In this document: piece after piece, positions 1 to 4,884 of the stretch
Layout: each line of letters starts with the position of its first letter
How positions within the stretch are numbered: the stretch's first letter is position 1
Assembly (NCBI GenBank): GCA_003222375.1
Contig: QHVX01000234.1
Location: 1-7,107 of the forward strand
Length of the DNA stretch: 7,107 nucleotides
Reading direction: 5' to 3'
DNA from: Acidobacteriota bacterium
GTDB taxonomy: Bacteria; Acidobacteriota; Thermoanaerobaculia; Gp7-AA8
The notes under the pieces: model-generated
What the model saw: only the letters and a program-made list of their open reading frames with translations
Databases searched by the model: none
What the model was told of the DNA's origin: nothing
Position numbers and translations under genes: made by a program

Positions 1-168
1 AAACTGAAGCAGACTCAGGCCGAATTCGCAATGATGATTGGCGTCAGCGTCAACACGCTGCAGTCGTGGGAAGAAGGCAAACATCATCCCGACGGGCCGG
101 CTCAGGCGCTGCTCCGCATTGCGGCCAAGAGTCCGAAGATGGTCGTCAAGATCCTCGGCCGCGCCTGA
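1..168 (+). CDS. HigA/NadS-like XRE-family antitoxin or regulator, C-terminal part (5' truncated)
   Basis: Frame 1 is open from the window edge to a TGA at 166-168, giving 55 residues. It reads KLKQTQAEFAMMIGVSVNTL, then QSWEEGKHHPDGPAQALLRI, and ends near KMVVKILGRA. The first half is a helix-turn-helix of the XRE/Cro type: TQAEFA is the first helix and VSVNTLQSWEEG the recognition helix. The tail with P-x-GPAQALLRIAAKSP matches the C-terminus of HigA/NadS-type antitoxins, whose last residues pack on the helix bundle. Known members of this group bind their own promoter and neutralise a RelE/HigB-like toxin, usually encoded just upstream. That gene would lie outside the window, so the toxin-antitoxin role is inferred. 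The start is missing. Confidence 0.8.
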   Translation, partial: KLKQTQAEFAMMIGVSVNTLQSWEEGKHHPDGPAQALLRIAAKSPKMVVKILGRA

Positions 169-181
169 GAGTGACGAAACG

Positions 182-210
182 TCGACGGCGACCGTACGTC
201 TGTGTAGTAT
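182..210 (+). promoter_or_regulatory. weak sigma70-like promoter candidate
   Basis: TCGACG at 182-187 and TAGTAT at 205-210 are 17 nt apart and each match four of six consensus positions of the -35 and -10 boxes. This is the only spaced pair I see in the 74-nt gap before the secreted protein at 243. It would give a leader of about 25 nt. Such weak matches arise easily by chance. Confidence 0.25.
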
Positions 211-242
211 TGCGCCCCCACTTCTACGCTCTGGAGGAAATC

Positions 243-962
243 TTGACTTTTTCACGGACTCTCGCGGCCTCGCTGCTTGTGGCCGGTGCGCCCCTTTTCG
301 CCGCCAACAAGGAGCATGCCGTCACACCCATTCAGAACGTCACGATCTCGGGAGTCGTCCGTGATGCGAATGGCGCACCGGTCGCGGGCGCGATCGTGCA
401 CAGCGGAACGTCCTACTCGAATCGCAACGGCACCGCGCCCGATGGGAAGTACTCCCTCACCGTTCCCGGCGGCCGCACGACTCTGATCACGATCGATGAT
501 TTCGCGTTCGAAAGTGTCACCGTTCCGATTACGCCGACGAAGGATGCCACGGTCGATTTCACGCTGACGAAGTCGCGTCCGACGGTCACTGTGAAGCTCA
601 CCAATGGCGAGACGCACATTCTCGACCTCGGCACCTCACAGTTCGCGTTCCTCGTCACGTTCAGCGGGTACGTGCGTTTCGACAATGCCAACTTCTGTAA
701 GCCGGACAGCTCCACATTCGCGCCGAGCAAAAGCGAGATCGCGAAGATCATCGGGCCCGCGACACCGGTAAATTTCAGCGCGTGTTGCACGCTCGGTCCG
801 GTGATGACGCTGAACGTCGAGCTGAAAACCGGAGAGAAATCGCAGGTCTACTTCAACGACAGCTGCCAAGGCAACGAGGTCGATTTCCTGGGCCGCGAGC
901 TCTCGACCGGCGTTTACAACTACTTCAACTTCGCAAACATCGCCGAGATCGATTTCCCATAG
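243..962 (+). CDS. secreted protein with carboxypeptidase regulatory-like domain and a two-repeat C-terminal part
   Basis: This 239-residue protein is predicted to be exported. I chose the TTG at 243 because GGAGG at 233-237 sits 5 nt upstream and the protein then begins with a clean signal peptide, MTFSRTLAASLLVAGAPLFA, with likely cleavage after Ala20. The upstream ATG at 66 would overlap the antitoxin gene and bury the signal peptide. Residues 33-110 form a carboxypeptidase regulatory-like (Ig/transthyretin-fold) domain, seen in ISGVVRDANGAPVAGAIV, then DGKYSLTVPGG, and a final VDFTL strand. Residues 114-239 are not a family I recognise. They seem to contain two related units, VKLTNGE to EIAKI and VELKTGE to NIAEI. 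Cysteines are at 152, 181, 182 and 208, which could form disulfides outside the cytoplasm. The next gene starts 10 nt downstream, so co-transcription is likely. Its function is unknown. Confidence 0.8.
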   Translation: MTFSRTLAASLLVAGAPLFAANKEHAVTPIQNVTISGVVRDANGAPVAGAIVHSGTSYSNRNGTAPDGKYSLTVPGGRTTLITIDDFAFESVTVPITPTKDATVDFTLTKSRPTVTVKLTNGETHILDLGTSQFAFLVTFSGYVRFDNANFCKPDSSTFAPSKSEIAKIIGPATPVNFSACCTLGPVMTLNVELKTGEKSQVYFNDSCQGNEVDFLGRELSTGVYNYFNFANIAEIDFP

Positions 963-972
963 AATCGACCGC

Positions 973-2331
973 ATGTCGGTCGATTCCCGTTTCGCCTACC
1001 CAACGGCGTTCGATGCCATCGATCACATTTACGAAAAACAGCAATCCCGACGCGCGCTGATCGCAACCACGACGGCGCGCGAGCGCATCGCGAAATTACG
1101 GCGGCTGCACGACGCGCTTCTCGCCCGCCGCGACGAAATCCGCCAGGCGCTGTGGGCGGATTACCAGAAACCCGCGGCGGAAGTCGATCTGTCCGAAATC
1201 CTGCCGGTCGTCGGCGAAGCGCGACATGCGATACGGCATCTGCGGTCGTGGATGGAGCCGCAACAGGTTGAGACGCCTCTGATCCTTCTCGGCTCGACCT
1301 CGCGGATCGTCTACCAGCCAAAAGGCGTGGTGCTGATCATTTCTCCGTGGAACTTTCCGATCAATCTGACGCTCGGCCCACTCGTTTCGGCGATCGCGGC
1401 CGGAAATTGCGCGATTCTGAAACCGTCGGAGATGACTCCGCACGCGAGCGCGCTGATGCAGCGCATGCTCCGCGATCTCTTCGATGAGGACGAAGTCGCC
1501 GTCATCGAGGGCGATGCGAAAGTTGCGGAAGCGCTGCTCGAGAAAAAATTCGATCACATTTTTTTCACTGGAAGTCCGGCGGTCGGCAAGATCGTGATGC
1601 GCGCGGCGGCGGAACACCTGACCTCGGTGACGCTCGAGTTAGGCGGGAAGTCGCCGGCCATCGTCGATCGCACCGCCAATCTCGACGAGGCGGCGAAAAA
1701 GATCGCATGGGGCAAGTCGATGAACTCGGGACAGGTCTGCATCGCTCCCGACTACGTCCTGGTCGATGAAAGCGTCCACTCGGCGTTCATGGAGAAGCTG
1801 CGCGCCACTGAGATGGGGGAGAGCGCGCTGCTGGTCAACGATCGTCACGCAGCGCGAATCCGCCGGCTCGGCGCCGACGTCGAGGGGCGTCAGGCGCCAC
1901 TGAAAATCGTGGAGAACCTCCCGAGCGACGCGCCGGCGATGCAGGAAGAGATCTTCGGGCCGCTGCTGCCGGTCATTTCCTATCGCGACATCCGTGAAGC
2001 GTTGCGCATCATCAATGAAAAAGAAAAACCGCTGGTGCTGTACCTCTTCAGCCGGCGGCGGGACGTCATCGATCGCGTTCTTCGCGAAACGCGCGCCGGC
2101 GGCAGCGTCATCAACGACACGCTCATTCACTTCTATCAGCTCAATCTGCCGTTTGGCGGCGTCGGCCAGAGCGGCATCGGCAAGGCGCACGGCCGATTCG
2201 GATTCGAAGCGTTTTCAAATGCGCGGGGCGTGCTCGAGCAGCCGACGCGCTTCAGCGGAATCCAATTCCTCTATCCGCCGTACACCGCATTCAAACGGAA
2301 GTTGATCGACTTCGTGCTGCGCTACTTGTGA
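973..2331 (+). CDS. aldehyde dehydrogenase, ALDH3-like (fatty or aromatic aldehyde type)
   Basis: This 452-residue enzyme should oxidise aldehydes to carboxylic acids with NAD(P)+. The cofactor and active-site motifs are present in order: PWNFP at 125-129 (Asn127 stabilises the intermediate), KPSE at 150-153, FTGS at 198-201, Glu222 in LELGGKSP, nucleophile Cys256 in SGQVCIAPDY, EEIFGP at 325-330, and LPFGGVGQSG around 392-401. The APDYVL sequence after the cysteine and the length are typical of class 3 ALDHs rather than the 480-500 residue classes. The stretch between about 275 and 322 is roughly 20 residues shorter than in animal ALDH3A1 as I recall it. The C-terminus (YPPYTAFKRKLIDFVLRYL) is basic and amphipathic and might touch a membrane, as in ALDH3A2 and ALDH3B. 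There is no clear Shine-Dalgarno before the ATG. Gene spacing of 10 nt suggests it is read with the preceding gene. The substrate cannot be told from sequence. Confidence 0.93.
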   Translation: MSVDSRFAYPTAFDAIDHIYEKQQSRRALIATTTARERIAKLRRLHDALLARRDEIRQALWADYQKPAAEVDLSEILPVVGEARHAIRHLRSWMEPQQVETPLILLGSTSRIVYQPKGVVLIISPWNFPINLTLGPLVSAIAAGNCAILKPSEMTPHASALMQRMLRDLFDEDEVAVIEGDAKVAEALLEKKFDHIFFTGSPAVGKIVMRAAAEHLTSVTLELGGKSPAIVDRTANLDEAAKKIAWGKSMNSGQVCIAPDYVLVDESVHSAFMEKLRATEMGESALLVNDRHAARIRRLGADVEGRQAPLKIVENLPSDAPAMQEEIFGPLLPVISYRDIREALRIINEKEKPLVLYLFSRRRDVIDRVLRETRAGGSVINDTLIHFYQLNLPFGGVGQSGIGKAHGRFGFEAFSNARGVLEQPTRFSGIQFLYPPYTAFKRKLIDFVLRYL

Positions 2332-2333
2332 CG

Positions 2334-3806
2334 CTACTTTCCCAGCTCGTACAAGTAATCGACGAACGACATCACCGCGCCATCGAACCCCTGCACCTTC
2401 GGATTCGCGGCATCGATCACGTAATACTCGTCTGGCGCGTGCGCGCCGCTGCCGTGGCCGAGTCCGAAATGACCGGCCGCGAGGTTGAGCGGCGCATCTG
2501 TGAAGACATAGGCCGGATATGAGCCGGCATTGCGCGGCCAGAGCACGGGATCGATTCCGTTGCGCTTGAGCACTGCGATCTGCGATTGGATCAGCGGCGC
2601 GCTCGCGTAAGTGCTCGTCGGATCGTATCCGCCGGTGACGTTGACTTCGATGTCGCCGAATCCCCGTTTCGCGAGGTGCGCTCTCAGCGCAGCGGCGGCG
2701 TCGGCGGCTTTCATGTCAGGCACGAGGCGCATGTCGATCTTCGCTACCGCGCGATGCGGAAGGATCGTTTTGCCGCCCGGCCCGGTGTAGCCGCCGACGA
2801 GGCCTTCGATGTTCACGGTCGGCTGCGATTCGAGCCGCTCGTTCGCCTGCTCCCACGGAAGATCGTCGATCCAGTGCTGCACGCTGAAAGATTTCTTCGC
2901 CTGCACTTCGCTGCGCCGCCGCGACGCCTCCGCGATCATCGATTTCTCTTCCGCGCTGATCGGACGCGGCTGCGGATAGTTGTCGATCGTGATCGTGTTG
3001 CCATCCGCCGACACGAGCGTGTCGAGGGCATGGATCAAGTGCCACGCAGGACTGTCGACCATCGCCTTCAATGATGAATGGATGTCTTTGGCCGGACCGC
3101 GGCCCCATTTTTCGCCGCTGGATACCAGCTCGAGCTCGACCACGCCTTTGGCGCCGAGGGAGACGGTGACGACGCCGTCGAGGTCTTGTGAGGCTGACGG
3201 CATGAATACGCCGGTCGTTTTTCGCAGCGCGGCTTCGACTTCCGGTCGACGAACGATCTGACCGATATGCGGCGATCCGATCTCTTCTTCGCCTTCGGCG
3301 ACCATCACGAGGTTGACCGGCATCTTTTTGCCCGCGCCGCGAATCGCATGCAGCGCCGCGAGAAACGCCGCTTCCGGTCCCTTCTGATTGACGGCGCCGC
3401 GGCCGACGATCGCTTTGCCGACGCCCGGCTTATCGACCAGGCGCGCTTCGAGCGGCGGTGAGGACCACTCCGTTGGATCGAACTGCTTGACGTCGTACAT
3501 GAAGTACAGCCCGACCGTTTTCTTCGCGCCGGCGTCGAGCGTCGCGTAGACGCCCGGTTTGCCGTCGGTGGTGATGACGGTCGCCTGCTGGAAGCCGGCA
3601 TCGCGCGCCAGCTTGGCCATGTAATCAGCGCCGGCGGGGTAATTGCGATTCTCGGCGGCGATCGACGGCAACGCGATCCAATCCTGCAGACGCTTGACGG
3701 CTTCGTCGTGCCGTTTGGCGATCTCGCGTTTGATGTCGTCGGTGTCGGCTGCGGAGGAGAGGCTCGCGACAAGTGCTAAGGCAAATGCGATCACCGTTCT
3801 CTTCAT
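2334..3806 (-). CDS. secreted M20-fold (carnosinase-like) metallopeptidase homologue with altered metal ligands
   Basis: This 490-residue protein starts with a signal peptide (MKRTVIAFALALVASLSSA, cleavage near residues 19-20), so it acts outside the cytoplasm. It lines up end to end with M20 dipeptidases such as human CNDP2: PSIAAE at 47-52, YDVKQFDPTEW at 104-114, GRGAVNQKGPEAAF at 135-148, EGEEEIGSPH at 171-180, DIHSS at 241-245 in the dimerisation domain, KIDMRLVPDM at 356-365, and GSGAHAPDEYY at 452-462. Glu174 (general base), Glu175, His243, Arg360 and His456 are retained. The usual first metal ligand His is Met103, the bridging Asp is Asn140, and the Asp ligand after the EE motif aligns with Ser204. 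Hydrolase activity is therefore uncertain. The reading frame is intact, so this is not decay. No Shine-Dalgarno is evident. The gene lies downstream of a methyltransferase on the same strand, separated by a long hairpin, and ends 2 nt from the convergent ALDH gene. Confidence 0.88.
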   Translation of the reverse strand: MKRTVIAFALALVASLSSAADTDDIKREIAKRHDEAVKRLQDWIALPSIAAENRNYPAGADYMAKLARDAGFQQATVITTDGKPGVYATLDAGAKKTVGLYFMYDVKQFDPTEWSSPPLEARLVDKPGVGKAIVGRGAVNQKGPEAAFLAALHAIRGAGKKMPVNLVMVAEGEEEIGSPHIGQIVRRPEVEAALRKTTGVFMPSASQDLDGVVTVSLGAKGVVELELVSSGEKWGRGPAKDIHSSLKAMVDSPAWHLIHALDTLVSADGNTITIDNYPQPRPISAEEKSMIAEASRRRSEVQAKKSFSVQHWIDDLPWEQANERLESQPTVNIEGLVGGYTGPGGKTILPHRAVAKIDMRLVPDMKAADAAAALRAHLAKRGFGDIEVNVTGGYDPTSTYASAPLIQSQIAVLKRNGIDPVLWPRNAGSYPAYVFTDAPLNLAAGHFGLGHGSGAHAPDEYYVIDAANPKVQGFDGAVMSFVDYLYELGK

Positions 3807-3826
3807 AGGCGCCGGATCTTACAACC

Positions 3827-3919
3827 GATGGTGCCAGGTCTGCTGTTGGCTGTTTTCTTCCAGGAGTAGCGAGATTCTACTGGCTGAAGAAAACAGCCAA
3901 CAGCAGACCTGGCACCATC
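3827..3919. repeat. 34-bp perfect inverted repeat with 25-nt centre
   Basis: Left arm 3827-3860 begins GATGGTGCCAGGTCTGCTG and ends TGTTTTCTTC. Right arm 3886-3919 is its exact reverse complement over all 34 bases. The 25-nt centre holds a further AGTAG (3865-3869) / CTACT (3877-3881) stem around a 7-nt loop. The right arm runs into the methyltransferase stop codon (TGA read from 3920 to 3918), and the left arm ends 20 nt before the M20 start codon. Neither strand has a T-run after the arms, so it is not a standard intrinsic terminator. It could be a small non-autonomous mobile element or a REP/BIME-type repeat. On RNA it would form a very stable hairpin that could separate expression of the two genes. 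No transposase is visible nearby. Confidence 0.9.
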
Positions 3920-4307
3920 ATGTCTTCCGCGTAACGATCTCTGCAATCTCGTCCTCGCGATCGACGAGGATCTCCCAGTCCGCGAAATACGATCGCAGCT
4001 CGCCGATCGCGACGGTGTATTTCGGATTCATCGTCGAGCGCACGGTGTGGATCGCACTGACGATGACGCCACCCGGGCGCACAAGCCGTCTCGCCTCTGC
4101 GAAGAGCGGTCGCCACAGAGGATCGTTGGTTTCCAGATCGAGGATGCGAACATCGAGGCCCTCCGCGGGCGCGATATCAACGCCGACGACCGACCATCCT
4201 TGTTCTGCCAGAAAGATCGCGTTCCGCCCCCGGCCGCATGCCAGATCGAGCGCGCGGCCGGGCGCAACAAACTTCGAAGCCTCCGCGACTACGCGGGAAG
4301 GTTCCAT
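3918..4307 (-). CDS. compact class I SAM-dependent methyltransferase (possibly internally deleted)
   Basis: The 129-residue product carries the Rossmann-fold SAM-binding motif I, ALDLACGRGRNAIFLAEQGW (19-38), followed by the acidic end of strand 2, VVGVDIA with Asp44. It continues with DVRILDLE (52-59), PLWRPLF (63-69), RPGG (77-80), and a C-terminal IGELRSYFADWEIL (101-114) close to that of TehB-like methyltransferases. These are usually about 190-200 residues. Here only 12 residues separate Asp44 from Asp57, and the yDlV-type strand 4 normally found before the LxRxLF segment is missing. The frame is otherwise clean. Either this is a naturally minimal enzyme or it has lost pieces in frame. 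The substrate is unknown. The gene is divergent from the peroxiredoxin with 75 nt between starts, and its stop codon overlaps the long inverted repeat. Confidence 0.75.
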   Translation of the reverse strand: MEPSRVVAEASKFVAPGRALDLACGRGRNAIFLAEQGWSVVGVDIAPAEGLDVRILDLETNDPLWRPLFAEARRLVRPGGVIVSAIHTVRSTMNPKYTVAIGELRSYFADWEILVDREDEIAEIVTRKT

Positions 4308-4313
4308 CGCACT

Positions 4314-4319
4314 TACAAT
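4314..4319 (+). promoter_or_regulatory. possible -10 box for the peroxiredoxin gene
   Basis: TACAAT matches five of six bases of the sigma70 -10 consensus and lies in the divergent gap, about 64 nt before the peroxiredoxin start. I find no convincing -35 box at 16-18 nt spacing, so this is only a candidate. It sits next to the methyltransferase start on the other strand, so both genes could be controlled from this short gap. Confidence 0.25.
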
Positions 4320-4382
4320 ACGCGCGTGTCAGTCCGCGGAATCGTCCGCCATCTCACCAGCTCTCTTCGAGGAGGTCCAACA

Positions 4383-4820
4383 ATGTTGAAAGTCGGCGAT
4401 CCCGCTCCCGATTTCGAGGCGACCGATGACCGCGGCCGTCGCGTGAAGCTCAGCGACTTTCGCGGAAAGAAAGTCGTCCTGTGGTTCTTTCCCAAGGCCA
4501 GCACACCTGGTTGAACGGCGGAAGGTCGCGAGTTCCGCGATCTCATCAAAGACTACGAATCCAAAAACGTCCAGATTCTGGGCGCCAGCTTCGACACCGT
4601 CGAGGAAAATCGCAAATTCGCGGAGAAGCAGGGTTTTCCGTTTCCGTTGCTCTGCGACACCGATCACAAGATCGGAATGGCATACGGCGCTGCCGAGTCG
4701 CCAAAGGACGAGTATGCGAAGCGCATCGCATACTTGATCGATGAAAAAGGGCGCGTCGCGCAGGCGCATCCGAAAGTGAACCCGCAGGCCTATCCGAAAG
4801 AGCAATTGGCGACTCTGTAG
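4383..4820 (+). CDS. bcp: Bcp/PrxQ-type thioredoxin-dependent peroxiredoxin, selenoprotein (UGA = Sec44)
   Basis: Peroxiredoxins of this family reduce hydrogen peroxide and organic hydroperoxides in the cytoplasm using thiol donors such as thioredoxin. The ATG at 4383 has a strong GAGGAGG at 4369-4375, 7 nt upstream. Residues 1-43 match the Bcp N-terminus: KVGDPAPDF, VKLSDFRGKKVVLWFFPKAS, then TPG. The next codon is TGA at 4512-4514, and the frame continues TAEGREFRDLIKDYESKN, QILGASFDTVEENRKFAEKQ, GFPFPLLCDTDHKIGMAYG, and RIAYLIDEKGRVAQAHPKV to a TAG at 4818-4820. Total length is 145 residues, against 156 for E. coli Bcp. The TGA replaces exactly the peroxidatic cysteine of TPGCT. A SECIS-like hairpin follows it at 4523-4543. 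Together these support read-through as selenocysteine rather than a pseudogene. The usual resolving cysteine at +5 is Arg49, and the only cysteine is Cys91. No Sec machinery genes are in the window. A sequencing error or nonsense mutation is the main alternative. Confidence 0.88.
4512..4514 (+). other. in-frame UGA selenocysteine codon
   Basis: The reading frame is T-P-G-(TGA)-T-A-E-G. The TGA takes the place of the active-site cysteine in the most conserved motif of Bcp peroxiredoxins. It is the only in-frame stop in the 146-codon frame, and the family similarity is uninterrupted on both sides of it. Confidence 0.85.
4523..4543 (+). promoter_or_regulatory. bacterial SECIS element candidate
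   Basis: AGGTCGCG (4523-4530) pairs with CGCGATCT (4536-4543) as an 8-bp stem with one G-U pair, enclosing the loop AGTTC (4531-4535). The loop starts 16 nt after the TGA, and a G is in its second position followed by U. This agrees with bacterial SECIS models as I recall them (apical loop roughly 16-37 nt from the UGA, G in the first two loop bases) and with the GU in the fdhF SECIS loop that contacts SelB. A second hairpin, GCGGAA (4518-4523) with TTCCGC (4533-4538), competes for the same bases but puts its loop too close to the UGA. Confidence 0.65.
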
Positions 4821-4827
4821 CTCGGTG

Positions 4828-4852
4828 AAACTTTTCGCCACCTGAAGCGTTA
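4828..4852 (+). promoter_or_regulatory. ECF-sigma-type promoter candidate for the efflux operon
   Basis: GAAACTTTT has its AAC at 4829-4831, and CGTTA lies at 4848-4852, with 16 nt between AAC and CGT. Many ECF sigma factors recognise an AAC-containing -35 box and a CGT-containing -10 box at about this spacing. It starts just after the peroxiredoxin stop codon and would give a leader of about 25 nt for the adaptor gene at 4885. Assignment rests on these short motifs only. Confidence 0.4.
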
Positions 4853-4877
4853 TAGGTGCTGAAACCCTAACTTCAGG
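4841..4877 (+). promoter_or_regulatory. inverted repeat that could cover the adaptor gene ribosome binding site
   Basis: CCTGAAG (4841-4847) is the exact reverse complement of CTTCAGG (4871-4877). The right arm overlaps the Shine-Dalgarno AGGAG at 4875-4879 of the HlyD-family gene. A shorter CACCT (4839-4843) / AGGTG (4854-4858) pair would exclude it. If transcription starts from the ECF-like promoter just upstream, the left arm would be absent from that RNA, so only read-through RNA from the peroxiredoxin could form the block. Confidence 0.35.
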
Positions 4878-4884
4878 AGCGGGA

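Noticed and set aside
173..183. GACG-AAA-CGTC mini-hairpin after the antitoxin stop
   Set aside because: Four base pairs with no T-run is within chance expectation.
66..242. Upstream extension of the secreted protein to the ATG at 66
   Set aside because: It overlaps the antitoxin coding sequence, is arginine-rich out-of-frame translation, and would bury a good signal peptide. The TTG at 243 has a proper ribosome site.
2326..2340. Bidirectional terminator between the convergent ALDH and M20 genes
   Set aside because: The stop codons are separated by only 2 nt and no inverted repeat is visible at the junction, so transcripts probably overlap.
3827..3919. Long inverted repeat as an intrinsic terminator
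   Set aside because: No T-run follows either arm on either strand, and the stem is far longer than usual terminators.
4047..4382. Long open frame running into the peroxiredoxin from the left
   Set aside because: It is antisense to the methyltransferase and only shares frame with the peroxiredoxin. The strong Shine-Dalgarno and family alignment begin at 4383.
4518..4538. GCGGAA/TTCCGC hairpin as the SECIS element
   Set aside because: Its loop begins only 9 nt after the UGA, closer than bacterial SECIS models allow. The overlapping 8-bp hairpin fits better.
4383..4820. Peroxiredoxin as a pseudogene broken by a nonsense mutation
   Set aside because: There is only one stop, it lies precisely at the catalytic Cys codon, it is TGA, and it has a correctly spaced hairpin. 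Random decay would not favour this position.
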